A stretch of DNA of 12,978 nucleotides from Clostridiales bacterium. GTDB lineage: Bacteria; Bacillota_A; Clostridia; Peptostreptococcales; Anaerovoracaceae. The stretch lies in assembly GCA_024697655.1 (NCBI GenBank), contig JAILFI010000111.1, forward strand, positions 1 to 12,978, given 5' to 3'. The position numbers were made by a program, and so were the translations under genes. The first letter of the stretch is position 1; every line of letters begins with the position of its first letter. The notes below the pieces were generated by a model. The model made no database searches and was not told where the DNA came from. It saw only the letters and a list, made by a program, of their open reading frames with translations. Below, one piece after another: positions 6,808-12,713 of this stretch.

Positions 6808-7590
6808 ATGGAATTTGAGCGGCTCAAAAACACCCGCGATCTGGGCGGTTTAAAAATGAAAGACGGACGGACGATCCGTCCGGGAATGCTGATCCGCAGC
6901 AGTCATCTGTCGATCGCACCTGCGCGGGACCTTGCCGTGCTCAGAGATGTGGTGGGTGAGATCGTGGACTTCCGCACATTGAAGGAGCAGCAGGTCCATC
7001 CGGATCCGGTTTTCGAAGGAGTGCCGCATCATCCGATGCCGGTGCTGGAGAGCATGACAGCCGGGATCACAAGGGAAGAAGAGGCGGACCGCAGCGAGAT
7101 CGAGACGTATCTGCTCGATCCAGAAGGGGCACGGCGCCATATGATGGAAAACTATCAATTGTTCGTCACGTCGGAACACGCGAGACAGTGTTACAGCAGC
7201 TTTGTGAAGCTGCTCTTCGCACCGCGTGAGAAAGCGCTGCTCTGGCACTGTACAGCAGGAAAAGACCGGGCAGGCTTTGCAACCGCCATCGTCCTCGAGA
7301 TCCTCGGAGCGGACCTGGAAACGATCCTGGAGGACTATATGAAGACCAACCGGGGACTGGCGCGGGAGATCGAGTGGATCTATCCGATGATCGGCAAGCA
7401 GGCGGGCGGCATGACGAAAGTGATGCGCGCGTCGCTGGACTACATGTTTCTGGCGCACAAAGAGTATCTGCTGGAGTCGTACAAAGCCGCCGGAGAGCAT
7501 TACGGCGGGATGGACGGCTATATAGAAAAAGCGCTCGGGATAGATGCTGTCCTGAAAACACAACTGCAGGAGAGGTTTTTAGAGGACTGA
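6808..7590 (+). CDS. tyrosine-protein phosphatase, Y_phosphatase3 (PtpB/LipA-like) family
   Basis: This is a cysteine-based phosphatase of 260 residues. The N-terminal NTRDLGG (8-14) followed by an RSSHL segment is typical of this family. The P-loop HCTAGKDRAG (147-156) fits CX5R with nucleophile Cys148 and Arg154; the KD in the loop is typical of members that dephosphorylate phosphotyrosine and also phosphoinositides. A helical C-terminal region with a GGMDGYIEKALGI segment completes the family pattern. The start has AGGAGAG at 6792-6798. No signal peptide is seen, so it is probably cytosolic. It stands alone, divergent from the nhaC-type gene. The physiological substrate is unknown. Confidence 0.88.
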   Translation: MEFERLKNTRDLGGLKMKDGRTIRPGMLIRSSHLSIAPARDLAVLRDVVGEIVDFRTLKEQQVHPDPVFEGVPHHPMPVLESMTAGITREEEADRSEIETYLLDPEGARRHMMENYQLFVTSEHARQCYSSFVKLLFAPREKALLWHCTAGKDRAGFATAIVLEILGADLETILEDYMKTNRGLAREIEWIYPMIGKQAGGMTKVMRASLDYMFLAHKEYLLESYKAAGEHYGGMDGYIEKALGIDAVLKTQLQERFLED

Positions 7591-7592
7591 AA

Positions 7593-7622
7593 AAGCACCG
7601 GCAGGATACCGGTGCTTCTTTT
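7593..7622. terminator. bidirectional terminator between phosphatase and the 46-codon gene
   Basis: AAGCACCGG (7593-7601) pairs perfectly with CCGGTGCTT (7609-7617) across a 7-base loop. CTTTT follows on the plus strand, and five A (7590-7594) give the T run for the minus strand. It can serve both converging genes. Confidence 0.9.
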
Positions 7623-7647
7623 GATGCCTGTCTTAGGAAGGGGACTG

Positions 7648-7788
7648 CTACTTGCGGAGCACGACGGGAGCGACGGCTGCATATGTCATCGCTTTGCAGA
7701 ATGCGCGTCGGTCGGCGGCAGTCCGGAAGTACGGATGGGTCATCTCGACGATGATGGGTGTGGTTTTCTTTTCGGTATTCTTTTTCAT
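7648..7788 (-). CDS. small protein of unknown function (46 aa)
   Basis: A 46-codon frame runs from ATG (7788-7786) to TAG (7650-7648). An AAGGAG ribosome binding site (on the minus strand, about 7802-7797) lies about 8 bases before the ATG, and a terminator lies 25 bases past the stop. The product begins with a lysine-rich stretch (MKKNTEKK), continues through IIVEMTHPYFRTAADRRAF, and ends with a mildly hydrophobic tail containing one Cys (FCKAMTYAAVAPVVL) closed by RK. It has no signal peptide or full membrane helix. I do not recognise the family. The gene is divergent from the TetR-family gene at 8016, with palindromes between them, so it is a natural candidate for TetR control. Start signal, terminator and codon pattern support a real gene; function is unknown. 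Confidence 0.62.
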   Translation of the reverse strand: MKKNTEKKTTPIIVEMTHPYFRTAADRRAFCKAMTYAAVAPVVLRK

Positions 7789-7837
7789 GATGGAACTCCT
7801 TTCTTATTCATTCGGTAGTTTGATCTTCGTTTTCCGA

Positions 7838-7855
7838 TTAAGACATGTGTCTAAA
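7838..7855. promoter_or_regulatory. palindromic operator candidate 1 (7648/8016 divergent region)
   Basis: TTAAGACATGTGTCTAAA has AGACA/TGTCT arms around a 2-base centre, with flanks also symmetrical except for one pair. It lies just upstream of the -35 box of the TetR-family gene and between it and the divergent small gene. That position and size are typical of a TetR autoregulatory operator, but binding is inferred. Confidence 0.5.
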
Positions 7856-7858
7856 TAC

Positions 7859-7892
7859 TTGCCTGTGTTCTTCTTTCTGTGGTAAATATAAT
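7859..7892 (+). promoter_or_regulatory. probable promoter of the TetR-family gene at 8016
   Basis: TTGCCT (7859-7864) is followed 18 bases later by TAAATA (7883-7888), preceded by TGG as an extended -10. A perfect TATAAT overlaps at 7887-7892 but lacks a well-spaced -35. The leader would be about 120 bases and contains the second palindrome. Confidence 0.45.
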
Positions 7893-7920
7893 ATAAGAAA
7901 CGCAGCGATGCCAGCATCAC

Positions 7921-7947
7921 GGACAGCGCTGTGTCCGAATTTGGACA
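7921..7947. promoter_or_regulatory. overlapping palindromes, operator candidate 2
   Basis: TGTCC (7932-7936) and GGACA (7943-7947) flank GAATTT to form a 16-bp near-palindrome. The same TGTCC also pairs with GGACA at 7921-7925 around GCGCTG. Three matching half-sites are thus packed into 27 bp in the leader of the TetR-family gene. The half-site resembles the RGACA arms of the palindrome at 7841-7852. Confidence 0.4.
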
Positions 7948-8015
7948 GAAACGGATCTGTGTCTCGGCAAGGCAGCCGGAAGAGACCCTGCAGGCTGCGG
8001 AAAAGGAGAACACCC

Positions 8016-8576
8016 ATGAAACTCAATACGGACAAACCGCTCACGATCGGCGCGAAACGCACGCTCAAAGCCCTGCAGACAGCGATGGAGGAACTGCTGG
8101 AAAAGAAGAGTTTCGACCAGATCCAGACCAAGGAACTCTGCGAAAAGAGCATGATCCCGCGGGCGACGTTCTACAACTACTTTGAGGATAAATACGATCT
8201 GCTGCAGTACGTGTTCACGGTCACGGACCTGCGCCCGGCGTTCTTCGACGGCGAGGCAGTGCCGCAGGACTATATGCGGATCATCGACCGCTTTTTCGAC
8301 AACGCGGAGGAACAGCAGGCACACCTTGCCAGGATCCTGCGCAGGAATCCGCCCGGCAGTACATTCGTCCGTCTGTATGAGGAGTACTTCCGTGCCGAGG
8401 TCTGCAGGTATATCTATGAGTCCGGCGTTTACGACGGGTACGACATCCCGCAGGAACTTATGGCGCAGGTCACTTCGGACGTGATCCTCGATGTCTACGA
8501 ATGGGTCTATATCCGCGGGCATGAAACGCCGCGGGAAGAGATCGACAAGTATATCAAAAAGATGCTCATCCAGTGA
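8016..8576 (+). CDS. TetR/AcrR-family transcriptional regulator (first)
   Basis: This is a dimeric DNA-binding repressor with an N-terminal helix-turn-helix, 186 residues long. The DNA-binding domain is clear: IGAKRTLKALQTAMEELL (11-28), then FDQIQTKELCEKSMIPRATFYNYFEDKYDLL (33-63), where the recognition helix region is SMIPRATFYNYF. The C-terminal ligand/dimer region is all-helical and divergent, so the ligand cannot be predicted. The ATG at 8016 has AAAAGGAG at 8001-8008; the in-frame ATG at 7845 lies inside the upstream palindrome and before the promoter. The TGA sits in the terminator stem. The divergent small gene at 7648-7788 is its likeliest target, together with its own promoter. Confidence 0.9.
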   Translation: MKLNTDKPLTIGAKRTLKALQTAMEELLEKKSFDQIQTKELCEKSMIPRATFYNYFEDKYDLLQYVFTVTDLRPAFFDGEAVPQDYMRIIDRFFDNAEEQQAHLARILRRNPPGSTFVRLYEEYFRAEVCRYIYESGVYDGYDIPQELMAQVTSDVILDVYEWVYIRGHETPREEIDKYIKKMLIQ

Positions 8577-8586
8577 GCATCTTTTT
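8556..8586 (+). terminator. terminator of the first TetR-family gene
   Basis: GATGCTCA (8561-8568) pairs with TGAGCATC (8574-8581) around TCCAG and is extended by AAAAA/TTTTT on the flanks. The stop codon TGA (8574-8576) is part of the right arm. Confidence 0.9.
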
Positions 8587-8600
8587 CTGTCTTCGGAAAG

Positions 8601-8628
8601 AAAAACGGACGCCGTCCCGCCGGACGGC
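8601..8628 (-). terminator. terminator of the second TetR-family gene
   Basis: Read on the minus strand, GCCGTCC and GGACGGC (8628-8622 and 8617-8611) form a 7-bp stem around a 4-base loop. Five T (8605-8601) follow after five further bases. The T run is set back from the stem, so efficiency is uncertain. Confidence 0.6.
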
Positions 8629-8633
8629 CGGAC

Positions 8634-9230
8634 TCAGGCGCGGACCGGGGCGATGATGGCCTCGAACCCGCTGTCGAGCAGGTCCTCTCTGCGGTTGATG
8701 ACCAGAGCGTCGTGCAGTCCGGACAGAAGGACACTGATCAGCTGCGGATCGGTGTCTTTTTTAAAGTCGCCGTTTTCGATCCCGTGGATCACGATGCTGC
8801 GCAGGAGCTGCTCGATCGGTGTCAGGAAGGGGGCGCCGTTCTGGTGCATCAGCGATTCCTGGACACGGACAATGGTGTTGCGGTTGTTCAGCGAGTCGAA
8901 GACCCACTCTTTGAATACACCTTCCAGAACCACCTCGATGGAGGACTCGCCTTCAAAACGAAGGTCCGCGACCTCGGCGAGGTCCTTGATCTCCATCTCC
9001 TGGATGGCGCTCAGCAGACTCTCTTTGGTGGGGAAGTAATTGAAAAAAGTCGTATAGGAAATGTCCGCCTTCTCAGCGATCTCGCTGACGGCGGTCTCGT
9101 CGTAGCCTTTTTCCCGGAACAGATCCAGCGCCGCGCGGATGATCGCGTACTGCTGGTTGAGTTTTTTGCGCTCCCTGCGGGAGAGGATGGCCGGATCGGT
9201 ATTCGGGTCGATATCTCTTGGATAAGTCAA
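8634..9230 (-). CDS. TetR/AcrR-family transcriptional regulator (second), divergent from ileS
   Basis: This is a helix-turn-helix repressor, 198 residues from the TTG at 9230. The basic N-terminus (SRRERKKLNQQ) leads into the DNA-binding domain: IIRAALDLFREKGYDETAVSEIAEKA (30-55) and DISYTTFFNYFPTKESLL (56-73). The C-terminal half is helical and acidic, with no recognisable ligand motif. I chose the TTG start because AGGAGG (9244-9239) lies 8 bases before it, and because the ATG codons further upstream (9266-9261) are part of the -10 box of a strong promoter; the ATG at 9305 lies upstream of that promoter. The leader is then only about 25 bases. Its promoter shares a large inverted repeat with the ileS promoter, so autoregulation with co-control of ileS is plausible. 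Confidence 0.88.
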   Translation of the reverse strand: MTYPRDIDPNTDPAILSRRERKKLNQQYAIIRAALDLFREKGYDETAVSEIAEKADISYTTFFNYFPTKESLLSAIQEMEIKDLAEVADLRFEGESSIEVVLEGVFKEWVFDSLNNRNTIVRVQESLMHQNGAPFLTPIEQLLRSIVIHGIENGDFKKDTDPQLISVLLSGLHDALVINRREDLLDSGFEAIIAPVRA

Positions 9231-9238
9231 AACTTGTA

Positions 9239-9244
9239 CCTCCT
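9239..9244 (-). promoter_or_regulatory. ribosome binding site that fixes a TTG start
   Basis: AGGAGG on the minus strand lies 8 bases upstream of TTG (9230-9228). All ATG candidates for this gene are upstream of the site, inside or beyond the promoter. Confidence 0.75.
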
Positions 9245-9261
9245 GTACACTTTTCAATTTC

Positions 9262-9290
9262 ATCATAGGCAGACTCCGCTGCAAAGTCAA
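9262..9290 (-). promoter_or_regulatory. promoter of the second TetR-family gene
   Basis: On the minus strand, TTGACT (9290-9285) is followed by a 17-base spacer and TATGAT (9267-9262), close to consensus. The predicted transcript start is near 9255. Confidence 0.8.
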
Positions 9291-9313
9291 GGAAATGCTT
9301 GACATTGCAACGG
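9276..9313. promoter_or_regulatory. 38-bp inverted repeat spanning both divergent -35 boxes (TetR operator candidate)
   Basis: The left arm 9276-9291 (CCGCTGCAAAGTCAAG) and right arm 9298-9313 (CTTGACATTGCAACGG) are complementary at 14 of 16 positions around GAAATG. The -35 hexamers of the TetR gene (9285-9290) and of ileS (9299-9304) are its core. The length would suit two bound TetR dimers. The symmetry is seen directly; binding is inferred. Confidence 0.65.
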
Positions 9314-9327
9314 TTCATCCGTATAAT
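9299..9327 (+). promoter_or_regulatory. consensus promoter of ileS
   Basis: TTGACA (9299-9304), exactly 17 bases, and TATAAT (9322-9327) make a full-consensus sigma-A promoter. Transcription should start near 9334, just before the T-box leader. Such a strong promoter fits control downstream by attenuation. Confidence 0.92.
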
Positions 9328-9333
9328 TTCAAC

Positions 9334-9513
9334 GTGCGCGTTTGCGTACGGACAACAGCATAACGCAGCGGGCGATGACGGACTTAATCAACCCCGAGCC
9401 TGCATCAAATGAGCGGCAGCGATTACAGAGAACGATCGCTTGCAAGCAGGGTGGTACCGCGGTCAGCACGATCGTCCCTGATCTGAAGTTATTTTCGGGT
9501 CGGGGTTTTTTTT
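9334..9513 (+). promoter_or_regulatory. T-box leader of ileS (tRNA-Ile sensing attenuator)
   Basis: The conserved AGGGTGGTACCGCG is at 9448-9461. The antiterminator can be drawn in full: AGGG (9448-9451) with CCCT (9476-9479), bulge TGGTACC (9452-9458), then GCGGTC (9459-9464) with GATCGT (9470-9475). TGGT (9452-9455) is complementary to the ACCA end of tRNA-Ile. The competing terminator pairs 9476-9487 with 9494-9505, including three G-U wobbles, followed by eight T (9506-9513). Stem III is AGCGAT/ATCGCT (9418-9423/9435-9440). A likely specifier is ATC (9387-9389), in the loop of a short CGGG/CCCG hairpin (9369-9372/9393-9396). Uncharged tRNA-Ile should favour read-through. Only about 80 bases remain for Stem I, which is short. 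Confidence 0.93.
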
Positions 9514-9603
9514 GTGAGTGATGCAGAGGCCGCGCAGCGGTTTCTGAAAAAGGACCCGGACACAGCCGGCGGTGCTTTGCCGCAGAAAGGAAAGACAGAA
9601 CTT

Positions 9604-12144
9604 ATGTACAAAAACCTATCGGATCTGCCTGTTGCAGAAGTACAGAACGAACAGGTAAAGAAATGGAAAGAAGAGGATCTTCTTGCCCAGTGCGTCAATG
9701 CCAGAGAAGGCCAGCCGACGTTCATTTTCTATGAAGGGCCGCCTACGGCGAACGGTAAGCCGGGCATCCACCATGTCATCGCGCGTACTCTCAAGGACAG
9801 CGTCTGCCGTTACAAGACCATGCAGGGCTACAAGGTCAACCGTAAGGCTGGCTGGGACACCCACGGTCTGCCGGTCGAGATCGAAGTCGAAAAGCAGCTC
9901 GGCATGAGCGGCAAGCAGGATATCGAGAAGTACGGCATCGAAGCATTCAACAAAAAGTGCAAGGAGTCCGTCTTCACCTACGAGGGTATGTGGCGCGATA
10001 TGTCTGAGCGCATGGGATTCCTTGTCGACATGGACGATCCGTACATCACGCTCAACAACGACTACATCGAGTCCGTCTGGTGGGTCATCGACCAGTTCTT
10101 CAAAGCCGGTCTGATCTATGAAGGGCACAAGATCCTGCCGTACTGCCCGCGCTGCGGCACGGGCCTGGCTTCCCACGAAGTCGCGCAGGGCTACAAAGAA
10201 GTCAATGTCCAGACCCTGACCTGCAAATTCAAGAAGAAGGGCACGGACAACGAATACTTCCTCGCCTGGACGACCACCGCATGGACCCTTGCGTCCAACG
10301 TCGCGCTGACTGTCGGCCCCGACTTCGACTACATCAAGGCGAAGATGCTGGAGGGCGATGAGGAAGGCAACTACTTCTATGTCGCGAAAGCACTGGCCGA
10401 CAAGGTCCTGGGTGAAGGCAAGTACGAAGTTGTCGAGGAAATGAAGGGCAAAGACCTCGAGTACATGGAATACGAACAGTACATGGACTACGTCAAGGTC
10501 GACGGCAAGGCGTTCTATGTGACGTGCATGGACTACGTCAGCATGGAAGACGGTACCGGTATCGTTCATACCGCGCCGGCCTTCGGTGAAGACGACTACA
10601 ACTGCGGCAAGCAGTACGGTCTGCCCGTGGTCAACCCGGTCGATGAGCAGGGCAAGTTCATCGGGACCCCCTGGGACGGCCGCTTCATCATGGAGGATGG
10701 TCTTGACATCGAGATCATCAAGACGCTCGCAGCTGAGAACAAGCTGTTCGCCCGCCAGAAGATCGCGCACAACTATCCGCACTGCTGGCGCTGCGGCACC
10801 CCGCTGGTCTACTACGCGAAGCCCAGCTGGTACATCGAGATGACCAAGCTGAAGGATCAGCTTGTTGCCAACAATAACACTGTCAAATGGCATCCGGACT
10901 TCGTCGGTGAGAAGCGCTTCGGCAACTGGATCGCTGACGTCAAGGACTGGGCGATCTCCCGTAACCGTTACTGGGGCACCCCGATCCCGATCTGGCGCTG
11001 CGAATGCGGCAATATCGAGTGCGTCGGTTCCCGTCAGGAACTGGCGGACCGTGCGCAGGAAGACATCACCAGCGATATCGAACTCCATCGTCCGTATGTG
11101 GATGATGTCCATCTGACCTGCAGCAAGTGCGGCGGCACGATGACCCGCATCCCGGAAGTCATCGACTGCTGGTTCGACAGCGGCTCCATGCCGTATGCGC
11201 AGTGGCACTATCCATTCGAACACAAAGACGATTTCGAAGAACTGTTCCCGGCGGACTTCATCTGCGAGGGCATCGATCAGACACGCGGCTGGTTCTACTC
11301 GCTGATGGCTATCTCCACCTTCATCATGGGCAAGTCGCCGTACAAGAACGTTCTGGTCAACGACCTGATCCTCGACAGAGAGGGCAAGAAGATGTCCAAG
11401 CATGTCGGCAATACGGTCAACCCGTTCGAGATGTTCGACAAGTACGGTGCGGACGCCACGAGATGGTACCTGCTGTACACCTCGCCGGCATGGTCGCCGA
11501 CCAAATTCGACGAAGACGGCCTCGTGGAGATCGTCGGCAAGTTCTTCGGCACCCTGAAGAATGTCTACAACTTCTTCGTGCTGTACGCCAACCAGGACGG
11601 CGTCGACGCAGCCAATCTGACCGTCGACGGCGAACTGCCCGAACTCGACCGGTGGATCCTCAGCAAGTACAACAGCCTCATCCAGGAAGTCACCGCTGAG
11701 ATGGACGACTACGACCACATGAAAGCCGTCAGAAAGATCCAGAACTTCGTCGTCGAGGATCTGTCCAACTGGTACATCCGCCGCGCGAGAAGAAGATTCT
11801 GGGGCGAGGAGATGGACGACGACAAGAAGTCTGTCTACAAGACGACCTACGAAGTGCTGACCGGCGTCGCCAGACTGATGGCGCCGTTCGCACCGTTCCT
11901 CTCCGCTGAGATCTACGAGAACCTGACCGGTGAAGAAGTCCACATCGCATACTATCCGAAGGCGGATGAAGCGATGATCGACAAGAAGGTCGAGGAGAGA
12001 ATGGACCTTGTCCGTACGCTGACCGGCCTGGGCCGCGGCGTCCGCGAAAAGGAAAAGATCAAGGTCCGTCAGCCGCTGTCCGAAGCACTGGTCGACGGCA
12101 AGTACAAAGACCTGATCGAAGACCTGTCTCCGCTGATCATGTAA
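9604..12144 (+). CDS. ileS: isoleucyl-tRNA synthetase, type 2 (IleS2), N-terminal 846 residues up to an in-frame UAA
   Basis: The enzyme charges tRNA-Ile in the cytosol. The catalytic domain has GPPTANGKPGIHHVIART (signature GIHH at 54-57 in place of HxGH) and KKMSKH (595-600). Cysteine pairs at CPRC (181-184), CWRC (394-397), CEC (466-468) and CSKC (506-509) may bind zinc; WFDSG and DQTRGWFYSLM are present, followed by the helical anticodon-binding domain. GWDTHGLPVEIEVEKQLG and the full length near 1030 place it in the eukaryote-like type-2 class. The ATG at 9604 has AAAGGA at 9586-9591. The longer GTG start at 9514 abuts the T-box terminator T run and has no ribosome binding site. TAA at 12142-12144 cuts the frame, but the same frame continues with IleS sequence to 12699. 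If the stop is real, the product loses its C-terminal domain. Confidence 0.93.
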   Translation: MYKNLSDLPVAEVQNEQVKKWKEEDLLAQCVNAREGQPTFIFYEGPPTANGKPGIHHVIARTLKDSVCRYKTMQGYKVNRKAGWDTHGLPVEIEVEKQLGMSGKQDIEKYGIEAFNKKCKESVFTYEGMWRDMSERMGFLVDMDDPYITLNNDYIESVWWVIDQFFKAGLIYEGHKILPYCPRCGTGLASHEVAQGYKEVNVQTLTCKFKKKGTDNEYFLAWTTTAWTLASNVALTVGPDFDYIKAKMLEGDEEGNYFYVAKALADKVLGEGKYEVVEEMKGKDLEYMEYEQYMDYVKVDGKAFYVTCMDYVSMEDGTGIVHTAPAFGEDDYNCGKQYGLPVVNPVDEQGKFIGTPWDGRFIMEDGLDIEIIKTLAAENKLFARQKIAHNYPHCWRCGTPLVYYAKPSWYIEMTKLKDQLVANNNTVKWHPDFVGEKRFGNWIADVKDWAISRNRYWGTPIPIWRCECGNIECVGSRQELADRAQEDITSDIELHRPYVDDVHLTCSKCGGTMTRIPEVIDCWFDSGSMPYAQWHYPFEHKDDFEELFPADFICEGIDQTRGWFYSLMAISTFIMGKSPYKNVLVNDLILDREGKKMSKHVGNTVNPFEMFDKYGADATRWYLLYTSPAWSPTKFDEDGLVEIVGKFFGTLKNVYNFFVLYANQDGVDAANLTVDGELPELDRWILSKYNSLIQEVTAEMDDYDHMKAVRKIQNFVVEDLSNWYIRRARRRFWGEEMDDDKKSVYKTTYEVLTGVARLMAPFAPFLSAEIYENLTGEEVHIAYYPKADEAMIDKKVEERMDLVRTLTGLGRGVREKEKIKVRQPLSEALVDGKYKDLIEDLSPLIM

Positions 12145-12699
12145 GAACTCAACATCAAGAAGGTCGAGTTCGCGGATGATCTTGGCGCCTATATGAACTT
12201 CAGCCTCAAGCCGAACTTCAAGGTCGCAGGGCCTGTACTGGGCGGCAGGATCAAGGAATTCGCAGGCGTGCTCGCGAAGGCGGATCCGGCGGACTTCATG
12301 GGCAAAGAGAGCTACGAAGTCGAACTGTCCGGCGAAAAGGTCGAGATCACCAATGATATGCTCGATGTCCGCATCGACGCCAAGGTAGGCTTCTCCGTCG
12401 CGATGGAGAACAATGTCTTCATCATCCTCGACACAACGCTCACCGAAGACCTCGTCAACGAAGGTCTGGCGCGTGAGGTGGTCAGCAAAGTCCAGCAGCT
12501 CAGAAAGCAGAAGGACTTCGACATGATGGACAACATCACGATCTATCTGCACGCGGATGAAGAAGTCGCCAAGGCGGTCGAACTGCATAAAGAGTACATC
12601 ATGAAAGAAACGCTTGCCGTGGCGATCGAAGACAAGGAGGATGCACCGTCCTTCAAGATCAACGGTCACGTCACCGGCATCGACGTCGAGAAGATGTAA
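12145..12699 (+). pseudogene. ileS: C-terminal 184 codons of IleS2, separated from the main part by UAA
   Basis: The frame of ileS resumes without a shift directly after the UAA. It encodes the C-terminal domain of type-2 IleS: ELNIKKVEFADD, MNFSLKPNFKVAGPVLGGRIKE, LVNEGLAREVVSKVQQLRKQKDF and a final hydrophobic strand region, ending in TAA at 12697-12699. There is no further stop, shift or loss of the GC-rich third-position pattern, so the segment is under coding constraint or was until very recently. The first in-frame ATG (12193) has no ribosome binding site, and it would omit the conserved LNIKKVEF strand. Independent translation is therefore unlikely. The original codon at 12142 was probably GAA or another codon one base from TAA. 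Confidence 0.85.
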
Positions 12700-12713
12700 G
12701 ACACAGAAAGACC

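Noticed and set aside
7845..8015. 57-residue N-terminal extension of the first TetR regulator
   Set aside because: It would start inside the upstream palindrome and before the promoter, and its sequence is Cys/Arg-rich and unlike TetR N-termini. AAAAGGAG precedes the ATG at 8016.
9514..9603. GTG start giving IleS 30 extra N-terminal residues
   Set aside because: The GTG directly follows the T-box terminator T run, has no ribosome binding site, and the extension is not like IleS. The ATG at 9604 has AAAGGA upstream.
12193..12699. Separate small gene encoding only the IleS C-terminal domain
   Set aside because: The ATG lacks a ribosome binding site and omits the conserved LNIKKVEF strand that continues upstream in frame to the UAA, so it reads as an interrupted gene and not as an evolved split.
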